In this document: positions 38,301 to 49,362 of the stretch, one piece after another
Layout of the letters: each line of letters starts with the position of its first letter
Numbering within the stretch: the first letter of the stretch is position 1
From: Arthrinium phaeospermum
Lineage: Eukaryota > Ascomycota > Sordariomycetes > Amphisphaeriales > Apiosporaceae
NCBI GenBank assembly: GCA_006503535.1
Contig: QYRS01000010.1
Location: forward strand, 806,001-870,000
Length of the DNA: 64,000 nt
Direction: 5' to 3'
The notes under the pieces: generated by a model
The model's input: the letters and a program-made list of their open reading frames with translations, nothing else
Told to the model about the DNA's origin: nothing
The model's database searches: none
Program-made: the position numbers and the translations under genes

Positions 38301-39857
38301 GTCAAGACAGTCAGGGGGTTGCGATTGATACCCGCGCACTAGGACTGCCTCGTAGCAATTATTCAAGGCCATTTTGGATTCAATAAAAGTAGAATCAATC
38401 CGAGTAAAGCGCCAAAGCGGCTCATACATCTATTACATGGGTTGCGAAACCACCATGTCGAATGCGACGATACAATGTGTTGGGATCTTGCGATGTCATC
38501 AAGAGGGGGTGGGTGTCGGAAAACCGACCCCATATCATTTTGGCGACTACTAGACTAACACGGCACGCGGGACCGCCGTAACTCGGGAATGCGAACGGAC
38601 ATGGAGCTCCCAGATCAACCCCTCAAAAATGAGTCAGCCGATCGCATGATGGCAATCGGTGTGGGAGGCCAAAAGACCGAAAGAAACGAGAGAAGTCGAG
38701 AACGAAAAGACTGATCTGAATTGGGGGGTCATCGAGGGCTTTGGTGAGGGACGGGGGGAGGAGCAGCGAGTATGGGAATATGGGATGGCGGCAGTCGAGC
38801 CAGAGAGACTGGAGCTTGGGCGCATGATTTGAGTTGGCAAAGTCTGGAGTAGGAAAGTAATAGCTGTTATAATCGCCCTGGCCAATCAGAAAATTAGCTG
38901 CCGCTCCACTCTGGGGAATATTTTTTATTTTTGTTCCAAGCAGCGCGAGAGGGGAGAGAGACTGAGAGAGGGTGAAGTAGTGGGAATTGCGAGCAGCCAG
39001 CCAGTGAGTTGCACATCTCGCAGTCCCGTCCGGGCCAGGCGAGGCTGTGTGACAAAGACAAAACCGTTTTGGTTCTATTCTTCGGCTCAAGCACTTTTAT
39101 TATTATTGATTTTATATAGCTTTGGCCCCGGTCTAAACCCGAACAAGTATGCAGAAGAGAAGAAACAGCGGCGTTTCATCTGCCACGAGGACATAAGAGC
39201 GAGAGCGCGATTGGGCATTGGTTGGATCGCACACATTACGTATTGGCGGTCGACGAAGGACAAGAGGATGCATTTCTCATTTATCCACCGTCTGCTCTGC
39301 CACGGGTCGAAGAGCCTTGTGGATGCAGGCATGATGGGATCATCCACGGGAACGCTACCGCAGACATGGACCCTGGAATCTATCAATGTATGTACGTACA
39401 CAGCTGCGCCATGTATGTATCTTGTATCTCGAGGCTAGGTAAATGGCATGCAGAGGTAGCACCCATGGATCACAGATTGACGGCCTAGCAAGCAGCAGAA
39501 GCAAGTGGTGCGAGGGGCAGCAGATGGTGGATGGTGGACATCACGGTGAAGGGGAAGAGGGATGGAAGAAATGGAAGGATGGAGATGACGGGTGCCGTCT
39601 GTCTGGCGGCCATCTTGGAGCAACGCATGGCTATCACTTACACGCCGTCCCCACTGCAGCTAATTGCCCTTGTCAGTCTAGCCCCAAAAGCCAAGACCAC
39701 CAGCAGCAATTGGAGTAACAGCCTAGCGAACATGGGGGGGGAGACAGAAAAAAGGGCGCTAAGGCAGAGCTAACTGCCCTTTTTTTACTGATCTGATTCC
39801 AAGGTTTACTGGCTAACTGCTACTGATTGTGCAGGACAGGCAGGAACCCCCCGCAAG

Positions 39858-39865
39858 TATATAAA
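39858..39865 (+). promoter_or_regulatory. Putative TATA box of histone H1
   Basis: TATATAAA lies about 200 bases upstream of the H1 start codon. The following leader is C/T- and CAAC-rich, typical of highly expressed fungal genes. Spacing to the unknown transcription start cannot be measured here. Confidence 0.45.
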
Positions 39866-40067
39866 CATTGATCCCGCTCTGCCCTCCCGCGTCCGACCAC
39901 ACACCCTCCCCTCTTGTTGTTCTCATATTCCCACACACGATTACTTGCCGCCAGTCGAACATTTGCTTGATCCATTAATTGGTTCTGCTCATCCTCCCAC
40001 TTCCAAACTTCCAAAACAACAACGTATAAACGTCCAACGCACCAAACAACCCACCCAACTCTTCGCA

Positions 40068-41070
40068 ATGGCTCCCAAGAAGGCTGAAGGCACTGCTGCC
40101 GCCCCCAAGACCAAGAGCGCCCATGCCTCTTACCAGGTGCGTGCATCCCCTTATCCCCTCTACTACCACAGTTCAAATGACTAACGCGACGCAGGATATG
40201 ATCACCGAGGGCATCATTACTGTAAATACCACCGCTCTCCAATGTCGGCGCGTCGGGTCATGCGCGGTGCCCAAGGCAGCCCATGGGTCTTAACTCATAG
40301 CGCCTGCCTGGGCCTGCCTGGACCCGTCCGTCCTACGCTCCTTTTACTTGTGTCCATGTTTGCTGACTCGATTTCCATCGAACAGCTCAAGGAGCGCAAC
40401 GGTTCCAGGTATGCATCATCACCCGAACCAACATACTCACGCGTCAAATGCTAACCCACTCAATAGCCGACAAGGTCTCAAGAAGTATGTCAAGGCTAAC
40501 AACAACATCGTTGCCACGGAGAAGATGTTCGACTCTCTATTCAACAAGGCCCTGAAGGCTGGTGTTGAGAAGGGTGTCTTTGAGCAGCCCAAGGGTAAGT
40601 TCTGCCTCCAGCCCGGCTCTGGCCATTCCGCGCCTGGCATATATTAACTTGTCGAAATAGGTCCCTCTGGCCCCGTGAAGCTGTCCAAGAAGTCTAAGCC
40701 TGCCGCCGTGAAGAAGGAGGGCGAGAAGACTGCTGCCCCCAAGAAGGCTGCTGCTCCCAAGAAGGCGGCCGCTCCCAAGAAGGCTGCCGCTGCCCCCAAG
40801 GAGAAGAAGGAGAAGGAGACCACCGAGAAGAAGGCGGCCGCTCCCAAGAAGGCCGCCGCGCCGAAGAAGGCTGCTGCCCCTAAGAAGACTGCTGCCAAGA
40901 AGGAGGCCGCCCCTGCTGCCGAGAAGGCCGCCACCAAGACGAAGACTGGCCGCGTCAGCAAGCCCAAGGCCGCCGCACCCGCGAAGAAGGCTGCGGCACC
41001 AAAGAAGGCCGCTGCGCCTAAGAAGGCTGCGGCAAAGAAGGAAGCCCCCAAAGCTGAAGCCGCGGCATGA
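40068..41070 (+). CDS. hho1: Linker histone H1
   Basis: Binds the nucleosome dyad and linker DNA and compacts chromatin. Five exons: 40068-40136, 40195-40221, 40386-40408, 40467-40594 and 40661-41070, giving 218 residues. All four introns are GT-AG (gtgcgt, gtaaat, gtatgc, gtaagt donors) and preserve frame. A short basic tail precedes the winged-helix H15 domain, about residues 19-90: SYQDMITEGIITLKERNG, then RQGLKKYVKANNN and a segment ending AGVEKGVFEQPKG. The C-terminal half is a lysine/alanine/proline tail built from AAPKK-type repeats, ending EAPKAEAAA. Exons 2 and 3 are only 27 and 23 nt, so gene predictors could miss them. The alanine-rich open frame on the opposite strand (40644-41135) is a shadow of the repeat. 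Confidence 0.95.
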
Positions 41071-43318
41071 GCAGTAGCCTGATTTGATGTTTGGTTCTTC
41101 TTTTCAGTGTAGCTTGGCTGGCGATTGGCGTTCACGGATCAGGGTACAAAGACCGCGTTTATTTCTACGCGTAGGGATGGGATCGATTATTGTGATTTAG
41201 CAGGGACGGCTGGAAGGGTATCATTGCTTTACAGGGTCAGCGGCGTGCCCGGACAGCGAACCGGGTCAACTGAGCACGCGTCTTGTTGAGTATCTCGGTA
41301 TCAGTGCCAAGGCTGCGCAATTGCGCGAAGCTTGTCGGCTACATCGCGCTCATGAGTGAGCGGCATGTGCTCAGCATAGGTGGACATTGTTGAAGCCGCA
41401 TGAGAAGGCACTATGACGATGTGATGAGAACATTTGTAATTTATACCACCAACAATGGATGTGAGAGTCTCGCATATTTGACCTTTGACTTTATCTTCCG
41501 TCTTGCTCGTCTTCCTACTTAGTGATGCGTTACGCCTCTTCGCATGATGGCGATGTGCATTGCTACTTTTCAGGTGAAACGCGCCTTGCGAATTGCCTTG
41601 TTTACATCATCGTGGTGGACGCGGCTGTTGGGTCTCGGACCCTGCAGGGAATCGTTGTGGAAGTGGCGGGTGATCTCTAACGTGTGGACTTCCTAGTCGC
41701 AGAGCAATAGGGGGCACGAATCACGTGCAAGTGGGGCCGGAGACTCTCTCTGTCTTGCCTCGAGCTCGATCAATCAATCAATCCCACACACCGCAGCAGC
41801 ATCGGATTCCATTTTATCCAGCCCAAGTCTTTCTCGCCCGTATCTTGGCGTCTCGTACTCTTACGATATGTGATTGCTTCTTCAGGGCCTCCTTTGCTTC
41901 AATACTCTCGACAATATCGCGTCTAATAAATCCACATCTGCAGATGTCCAGATAAGCTCAGATGCCCTTGGCAACATGAACGTTTGTGAAGACATTGCAG
42001 TCATGGACGAACAGCTTGCATGATTCTGGCATGCCAGCATGCAGGAGGCACACGTGGTTCGTGGCTTGTCTCACGGAAACCTCTTTCGACTGAAGCTCTA
42101 GCGGGCAGTAGACTGTGAGCGAAGGTTGGCAGTTTCAAGGTGTTTTGAACGTCATCACTTTTCCCCACAGGCTGCCGAGCTATGCAGAACATCGTTGAAC
42201 CTTGTTGATATGAAGTATGTTGGGAGTTAAGTTACATACCCCGATATAGGTAGTATTAGTAGCACCTGCTGGCAGGCATGGTACCTTGCTCATGTACGGT
42301 GGTAAACAGTTAAGGTGAGAATGTATTCTCAGTTGCGACTGGACTGATGCTAGCACAGGATACATAGGGCTATACTGGAAGAATATGATGATTAAGAAAA
42401 AGGCACCGACTTGGACCTCGAGCTAGGGTATGGGTCAATATGTGACATGATGTAGAACGACTGCCGGGCGGTGGTGGTAGAAAGGGAACGGGTGCATGTG
42501 CATAGGACGTGCGCTAGTGCCCAATTCGTCCTACCTACAAGTACCAAACAAACCAGCACCCCTGCTGGCCATCATCGACTGGATATTCAAATGGGACCCC
42601 GTTGCTCACGACCTAAGGCCCAAGGTACACGTAAGCAACCTAGTCGCTGCCTCGTGGAGCCGTGGCGTCAGCCAGAATTGGTATGCCGGTAACAGGTATG
42701 TATGTCGTAGCATTTCCTACCTCTTTACTTCAATCCCACCTCCTGCACTTGGGCCTGCTAGGTGGGCAATTAATCAATTGGATCAAATGCAGACAGGGCG
42801 AACTTCTTGATCTATCTATCAATCTACAGTACCCCATCTATTTGTCCGACTGGCCATCTGTGCCTTATCTGCGCACTTCAGCGAAGGAAAGAGCAAAGGG
42901 ACGCTGCAGATAATTGCTTACGCAGTCCAATAGTCATGGTTTCAACTGTACAACACCAAGCCATAGCCGCTTGACGGGGCCCTCAAATCTCTGCCTATCT
43001 CCATTCTCATTTGTGATTGATCGATCAGACGGGCGGCTTGGAATCGAGTCGTCGTCGTCCAATCCCCTGGCCATTTGCACTCGCAATCCGACCGGCTGCG
43101 GCTCTTTCTGTGGCCCTGTCCGAACTGCCCGCTACTTGCATGCCTAAGGAGGGGAACGATCGCCGAGCCATCCATTTGGGACCCTGACGGCTTCGTCCCG
43201 TTCAAAGTTTCCGCAAGCAGACACCACTCCCCGTGTCATGGCCGAATAACAATATAACCCCTACTTCTCCAAGCTCTCTTAATCCCCATCATAATAGCCA
43301 TCCCACCCCCTCTTCACC
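41071..43318. other. Intergenic region between histone H1 and the proline-rich protein
   Basis: About 2.2 kb with no gene that I can support. It must hold the H1 3' end and the promoter of the next gene. The last 300 bases are C/T-rich on the plus strand, consistent with a leader for the gene starting at 43319. The open frames present are short and mutually overlapping. Confidence 0.5.
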
Positions 43319-45244
43319 ATGTCTTCGACCTCGCCCTCCTTTGGCTCCAATAATCCCTTTCGACGGAAAACCGGAGGCCCCTCTCCCTCGTCCGCCATAC
43401 CGAGCGGGTCCCCTGCCCCGAGCTCAAGCTTAGACAACCCGACACTATCGTCTGCCCCACGGCCACCGGTCACGACCTTCAGAACCGCCGTGCCAGAACC
43501 CCAAGCTGCACGCGATGACCCTATCCAGCCAAAGCCGAAGAAGATCGTGAAGAAGGTCCGCGTCCAATCGCCGCCGCCCTCCTCGCCCGAGGATGCCGTG
43601 CCCGTGGCTACCTACTTCCCGCCCGCCGATTACGACGACGATGACGACGACGACGACGAACATGCCGATGCGGACCGCAGGAATAGTCGGGATGCGCTAG
43701 ACGAAGGCGATGGGGTCGACCCCTTTACTGGTGGTCAGACTGACGAGGAGGCGAGGATAGAAGCCTCGGACGAGCAGACCTTACCGAGAGCGCCGGCGAA
43801 CCCCTTCTCGAAAACACTTGCCGATTTGGAACGGAGTATACCGGGAGAGGAGGCCACCCCGGCCTCTGGGTCCAAAGGAGCACTGGATGTCAACTCTTTC
43901 AGCAGACTCTTGCTGACGGGACAAGCCAGTAACCCAGGCGCAGTCGGAGGGGCAGGGAATGTATCTCTCCCAACTCCGAGTCACGACGGGACGAGCATCA
44001 CGGATGCAAGTTCTGTGTCCAGGCAGTCAATGGTGGATGCCACCCAGGATACTCCTCGCACATCTCATGAGATTTCGGAGCCGGAAGAAACGGGGGAGCG
44101 CCGGAACAACCATCTATCGTCTCCCTTGGCAAATATACAACCAGCCTCCGGGCGCAAGAAGCCGCCACCGCCCAGCTCCCGCCATGGAAAACTGATAAAG
44201 ATCGAGCTTGGTTCCGACCAAAGGCCAAGTACCCCTACAAGAGGCTCTGGGCAAGGGATGTCAGTGGACACAAACATCGACCCGGCAGGCCAGCAGAGCC
44301 CTCTGTCCTCGGCATCTGACGTGAACAAACCGCTCCCACTCCCCCCGACTCGTACACCGGCAGATGAACAGACCGAGTCGCCCTTTGATCGCGAGGCCGC
44401 TGGGAAACTTCCCGAAGCTTTTAGCGAGACGGCGGCAACGACGAACTCGGGGCCGTCTGATCCATCTGGAGGAATGCGGAGCCGGTCCGAGTCGCAGGTC
44501 AGCACTGGTACCACATCCAGTGCTCGCAAGCCGGCTGCTCCACCTCCTCGCCGCCACGGGCGATCCGACTCCAAGCCGCCATCTATCAAGGGAAACCCAG
44601 CAGACGAGGAAGCCCCGCGTAGCTCAATGGAGTCGAATCGCTCGCGAACAGACAGTATGCGCGTCAATTCTCACACCAACGCGGGTCTATCTGCCCCTGC
44701 TCCTCCGCCTCCAAGAAGGCCCAGCCATAACAGATCAGGTAGCTCCATCACGAGCCCGACATCGGTCTCAAGCCCTGGAAGCATCGACGGCGTGAGGTTA
44801 TCTCAAGGAACTGGCTTCAGCCTGCTCGAGCATCCACATCTTGGATCCGCCATGGCCACGGTGACGACTAGTAAGGATGGTGTGCCAAAGTTGTCGCCGC
44901 CACCGCCGCCACCGGCTCGGCAGTCGAGCGCCAGAAGGCCACCCAGTATCAGCTCGTTGGAGAGCAACAGCAGGAAAGTTAGCAGAGAAAAGGACGGTGT
45001 CATAGCCGCACCACCGCCGCCACCTCGCCGAAGTCGAAGCAACAAGACCAACATGCAGACAGCAGAGTCAATACGCGGCGACAGTGGATCTCGGAGCGCC
45101 AGCGATGAGGTAGGTCGCATTGACGGAGAGCCATCAAAGAGTCGTGCGACCTCCGAAACCACCAACATAGGCAGTGGGGTTGATATCCTCAAAGACTTGG
45201 AGGCCTTACAGAACGAAGTCAAGGCTGCTATGGGCGGAGCATGA
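43319..45244 (+). CDS. Intrinsically disordered proline/serine-rich protein with NPF motifs
   Basis: A single-exon protein of 641 residues with no globular domain that I recognise. It starts MSSTSPSFGSNNPFRRKTGG, and a second NPF tripeptide occurs in PANPFSKTLADLERS near residue 163. NPF is the ligand of EH domains, which are found in endocytic adaptors. A D8 run lies at about residues 104-111 (43629-43652). Polyproline segments (KKPPPPSSRH, APPPRRHGRSDS, APPPPRRPSH, SPPPPPPARQ, APPPPPRRSRS) look like SH3- or profilin-binding sites. Two islands seem more ordered, GALDVNSFSRLLLTG near 188-202 and the C-terminal helix VDILKDLEALQNEVKAAMGG. This resembles fungal actin-patch or endocytosis scaffold proteins (Aim3/Bbc1-like in style), but that is inference from composition. 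The start ATG has context cttcaccATG, and the whole frame lacks introns. Confidence 0.75.
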   Translation: MSSTSPSFGSNNPFRRKTGGPSPSSAIPSGSPAPSSSLDNPTLSSAPRPPVTTFRTAVPEPQAARDDPIQPKPKKIVKKVRVQSPPPSSPEDAVPVATYFPPADYDDDDDDDDEHADADRRNSRDALDEGDGVDPFTGGQTDEEARIEASDEQTLPRAPANPFSKTLADLERSIPGEEATPASGSKGALDVNSFSRLLLTGQASNPGAVGGAGNVSLPTPSHDGTSITDASSVSRQSMVDATQDTPRTSHEISEPEETGERRNNHLSSPLANIQPASGRKKPPPPSSRHGKLIKIELGSDQRPSTPTRGSGQGMSVDTNIDPAGQQSPLSSASDVNKPLPLPPTRTPADEQTESPFDREAAGKLPEAFSETAATTNSGPSDPSGGMRSRSESQVSTGTTSSARKPAAPPPRRHGRSDSKPPSIKGNPADEEAPRSSMESNRSRTDSMRVNSHTNAGLSAPAPPPPRRPSHNRSGSSITSPTSVSSPGSIDGVRLSQGTGFSLLEHPHLGSAMATVTTSKDGVPKLSPPPPPPARQSSARRPPSISSLESNSRKVSREKDGVIAAPPPPPRRSRSNKTNMQTAESIRGDSGSRSASDEVGRIDGEPSKSRATSETTNIGSGVDILKDLEALQNEVKAAMGGA

Positions 45245-47646
45245 GGACGGCTGTTATATATATGGGCGTGGCTTGAAGAGTCCTACAAATGAGATTGCAG
45301 GGTTTCTTGGTGGCATGGTGTGAATCCATGAAAGGTTTCTTAACCACCAGCGAGGTTGGGTTGTTTGAAGGATACGCGGTTCGGATGGTAAAGTTGAATG
45401 AGTGGTCTATGAGATACGGCAATGCTTTAGACGTGGGGTGTGTGGATTTATGAGATATACCTAAGGAGCAGCTTTGGTATGCAGCGTATGCGACAGCCAC
45501 TTGGTACATATTGTATCTGCAGACAAGGCTCCTCTCGTGTTCTATAGTATATGCCACGGTGTCCTGCTAGACGGGAGGTACAATTTTCAAGGATCCCCCC
45601 AAAGTCCAGAGGTCTCATTGAAGTACGATGTCTGTTTGGCAACCAGCGCGGTGGAGGGCTTGCTCCACAGGGCAAACACATTGATGGCAAACTGGCTGCC
45701 TGTATTATATATCTCGTTCGAATGCACAAGTTTCTCACATGTTAAGTCTTGATGGGCTCAGTATATCGGGTTCAAGTGTCTGAACATTTGGCTCTCTTCG
45801 CCCCTGTGCCTTGGTGTACTGAGGGGCCGGGTCAGGGGCTACGCAGGTGATAATAGGGTTTGGGTGCACTGATGTAGTAGGATTCCGAAGCCATGCCATG
45901 GCCTTGGGTGAAGTATATAGAAGCCAATTCAACTTCTTACTGCTTAGCCACTTTCTGCCCTCCTCGAAAGCATGGTGTTCACTGTCCCTTTGAAATAAAC
46001 CAATGCGGTTATATTCACAAACCTTTGCTCCAAACACCACGCAGATCTCACTGCATTTCGGCGACGCCTTTATCATTTATTTCAGCAACCCTTGTCAGAA
46101 TACTTGACTTGAGCAGATATTCTTGATGCCCACCATTACAGGAATCACTTATGTAAATATATATCTCCTGAAGGCATAGAGCCGCTATGAGTCGTGCCGT
46201 GTGAGACCCAACCCCCTTTGACCATATCACACTCAGATTATATTCAGATAACTAGTCCGTCTTCATCTTATAAATATCATCAGCGAGCTGGTCATCTCAT
46301 CTAAATCTCGTGTCTTCTCTTGTAGCTCTCGCATCGTGAACAGGTCCCAACTTTCATATCCAACTTGCTGGACTGGTGTTAAATCTGCCGACAACAATTC
46401 CATCGCCGTGTATTCACTTGTGGACACGGGCGTACCGCCACTTCGTATTCACTCGCCGCATGATATCCCGCTTTGTATTCACTATCGCCGAGGTGGGCTT
46501 TAAATCTAAAGCTACATTCTCACTCGCCGACCTCCTGTCTTCACTCTCGCCAAGGGGGGCTTTTATTCTGAAGCCGCGTTCTCTACTTGCCGAGAATCTG
46601 TCTTCACTCTCGCTGACATCCTCTTCTTTCTCTCTCCTACCTTCCCGACTCATTCTTGTGAACCCACTTTCTTTATTCTCGGCGACACACTCTTCAACTT
46701 CACTGGCATCCTGTCTTCATCCTCGCCGATTCGCTCTCTTTATCCTCGCTGATCCGCTCTTCTCGTTCTGGCTGATCCGCTTTTCTCGTTCTCGCCGGCC
46801 GGCTCTCTTCGTTCTTGCCGGTCCACTCTCCTCGCTCTCGCCGGTCCGCTCTCTTCCTTCCCCTCTTCCTTCCCGCCGGTCCGCTCTTCTTATTCTTGCC
46901 AGTCCGGTCCGCCCTTTTTGTTCTCACCGGTCCGGTCCGCTCTTCTCGTTCTCGCCGGTCTGCTCATCTAGTTTTCGGCAACCTGCTCTTTTCGTTCTCA
47001 CCTCCCGTGTCAGTAACTCCCCACATCATCATATCCGGCCAACGGTAAGTACAACCTTTCACAGTCCAATATGAACTGCTACATCCTATCGTTGCCGAAT
47101 TTTCTCTGTATGCACTCGTATTCAAACACACAGTCACCCGCTCATCATCACCCCCATCTTCCCCACCGCTGATTTGACCTTTGTTGCTGGGGTGTGGACC
47201 ATCACGACCCCTCCGCCTGCTACATCCTGCATCCTCTTGCATGAACGGCGCACATGCCGACGACATGGACCAGCCCACACACTCATGGATCAAGTTGCTA
47301 ACTTCATGGAAGTTAGTACTCAACCGAGCAGTCTTGTCGTGTGCCTACGCACCAAGAAACCTTTCGGGCGAGTTCAGGATATTGAAGCGTGAACTCAACC
47401 CGGCCGTGTCTTGATTTCACCTACCTACACAACATTCACTGCTTCTTGCTTGTGGACTTCCCAATCTCAGTTGTATTCAACACGGCGAAGTTGGATTCAA
47501 TTCGGCGACATCCGCTTGACATCTGCTACTGTAAGTTCATGCCAATCTTTGATAAATTCCCACCACCCCAACGTTCCGGCATTCAACTAACCATCTCACC
47601 CAAGGCCTTTGACTCGTCGACACGACTTCACATCGTTTGCACCACC
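45245..47646. other. Intergenic region with minisatellite, upstream of the 2EXR-like gene
   Basis: About 2.4 kb between stop and next start. The first kilobase shows nothing that I can support. From 46441 to about 47000 lies a pyrimidine-rich degenerate tandem repeat, listed separately. From there to 47646 the plus strand remains C/T-rich, which suits a long 5' leader. Confidence 0.5.
46441..46998 (+). repeat. Degenerate pyrimidine-rich tandem repeat (minisatellite)
   Basis: From about 46725 to 46998 roughly ten units of a 23-bp motif, consensus close to CTCGCCGGTCCGCTCTTCTCG plus TT, stand head to tail. Lengths vary (22, 23, 24, 28 and 36 bp); the 28-bp units carry an extra GGTCC. Before them, two 62-63-bp higher-order units start at 46480, 46542 and 46605 and share the CTCGCC core. 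The plus strand is overwhelmingly C and T. A 232-codon open frame runs through it (46376-47074), but its leucine/serine repeat is explained by the DNA repeat. Confidence 0.75.
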
Positions 47647-48839
47647 ATGGCGTCCAACCAGAAGATTGACGTGGAGCCTCAGAAGGGCGTTTGGGGATGG
47701 TACAACCACCTGCCCGATGAGTTGAAGCTGAAGGTCTTGAAGCACACTATCCCCCGGCATGGCGCCCATCACTTCACCCTGAAAGTCCCGGACCCTCCCC
47801 CGCGCAAGCAGCCCAACAGACCTCGTCCTCGGGTCGATAGAGAGGTGCTTGACATCGTCTCCCCGCTGAGAGAGCATCAGAACATCCAAGGAGATGACTC
47901 GGCCTGGTTGGGAATCTGGAACGTCGGCTGGACCGTGGGAATGTCCAAGGAGGAGATCGTGAAGGACGGTGACCGCAAGGTGATTTGGAACCGAGATCGC
48001 CGCCGGTTCTGGGACCGAAAGGAGGAGCCCAACGTGGCCCGGTTCCACCCGGACCGGGATCTCATCCTCCTCCGCGTCGCCAGCAAGGACTTTGAGATCA
48101 CCAACTTGGACCCGGCCAAGAACCGCAGGAAGTTCAGCAGCATCAAACGGCTGGGCTTTGACTTCTTCAGTGCCGAGGGAAAGGTGGCCCGTGGTGCAAC
48201 CTCAACCATGAGCGCTTTCTACTGCACCTGCAGGAAATGCCCTCACCAGCACCTCACCATCTGCCCCCGTGCCCTTTGCGATTTCCTGCGGTTTTTCAGC
48301 GGCCTTAAGGAGGTCTTCATTGTCTACCCGATTAACTCGGGCCGCATCAATCAAGAGGTCCAGCAGGGGGTCTCTAAGAGAGGCCAGAAGCGGACCCGAG
48401 ACGGCAAGGTGATCGAGCAGGGACCCAAGTTCGTCAAAAAGAACCACGACGTTCTCATGGATGACACGATGAACAAGTTCAAGGGTATGTCGTGTTTTCT
48501 ACCATCGTGATGATATGCACACTAACGCTAATTGTTCTATCAGGCCTCGCTCTCAAGAAGGGCCTCTTCACTTTTGAGGACCGCAAGAAGGTCTACCACC
48601 AGGTCCTCAAAGATGACTGCGAGGAGTTCAAAGATTATGCCGACATCTGGCGCACTGTCAAAGAATTCCGAGACTTCTGGAAGAAACGCGAGCCTGTCGG
48701 TGATAACATCGACAAACCCCAGTGGGCCGCCTGGAAGAAGGTCAAGGTTAGCGTCTTGGTCTGCCGCGACCGCGTGGGAGACGACCCCTGGAAGGTCAAG
48801 GCGACTCTGAACAATGAGATCAAGAAGGTGGAGAAGTGA
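47647..48839 (+). CDS. 2EXR/F-box-like fungal protein of unknown function
   Basis: Two exons (47647-48484, 48544-48839) joined by a 59-nt intron (gtatgt...tatcag, phase 1) give 377 residues. The N-terminal segment WYNHLPDELKLKVLKHTIPR resembles the first helix of 2EXR or F-box domains, which in fungal proteins open similar lineage-specific families. Later segments include SAFYCTCRKCPHQHLTICPR, with cysteines and a histidine that could bind metal, and FLRFFSGLKEVFIVYPINS, also reminiscent of 2EXR proteins. The C-terminal exon is charged and rich in tryptophan (DYADIWRTVKEFRDFWKKRE). The ATG at 47647 (caccATGG) is the best start; the open frame extends upstream to 47389 but through leader-like sequence. 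Function is unknown. An SCF-adaptor role would need a real F-box, which I cannot confirm. Confidence 0.75.
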
Positions 48840-49362
48840 GCGGAATGGCCTAGGAAGAAGACGGAGTTGATGATCTGAGGTGACTCCGGGGGGAGACGGG
48901 TGTACGATAGGGGCTTTGCGGACTTCATACCCTCACCAGATGTCGTGAGAATATGTGAGGTTGGCCGCGAGGCCGATGCAGCTTTGAGTGTGGCTGCCCG
49001 GGTCGCTGCAAGAACCGGCCCGCATTGACGACTTGATGCGATGCTTTCCTAGTTTTCCTTGCGTTGCATTTCCCTTTCATAGTAATAGACCAAATCAGCT
49101 AGAACGATGCTCGCATCCAGTGACATTTATCTATCATTTGCAGGCGCCATGCACATGTAGGCACTCAACTCATCATCATACGTTTCCGGACGGAGAAAAA
49201 GGGCGATTCGGCATTGTGTTAGTAGGGACTCAAAACTAACATAGCGTGGTATAAATAAGTGGCGCGTCCGATCTTTGGCCGGTGTCCCCGAGAGTGCCGG
49301 ACTCTCCAAGCATCAATCGCCCATACAATACTGACCCCAACCAGAAGCTCGCGAATACCAAG
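48840..49362. other. Short intergenic region
   Basis: About 520 bases hold the 3' end of the 2EXR-like gene and the promoter of the LrgA-LrgB gene. ACATAGCGTGGTATAAATAA near 49240-49260 includes a possible TATA-type sequence (TATAAATA), roughly 110 bases before the start codon. Nothing else stands out. Confidence 0.45.

Larger units (their letters stand above)
28401..40067. other. Long gene-poor intergenic stretch
   Basis: About 11.7 kb holding no complete gene that I can support. It includes a TG microsatellite at 29471-29489, a TTGGC-type tract at 29826-29848, an inverted-repeat element at 31856-32002 and an F-box-like fragment at 35194-35334 on the minus strand. From 35.4 to 36.0 kb the DNA is more AT-rich than its surroundings. 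The remaining open frames (up to 158 codons) overlap on both strands and match nothing I recognise. Confidence 0.5.

Noticed and set aside
38480..38570. TGTTGGG start suggestive of an LTR end
   Set aside because: No second copy, no matching CA end with target duplication, and no reverse-transcriptase remnant nearby.
40644..41135. 163-codon alanine/phenylalanine-rich minus-strand frame
   Set aside because: It is the antisense shadow of the lysine/alanine repeat of histone H1.
46376..47074. 232-codon leucine/serine-rich frame
   Set aside because: Its repetitive protein is fully explained by the underlying pyrimidine minisatellite; there are no conserved residues or splice partners.
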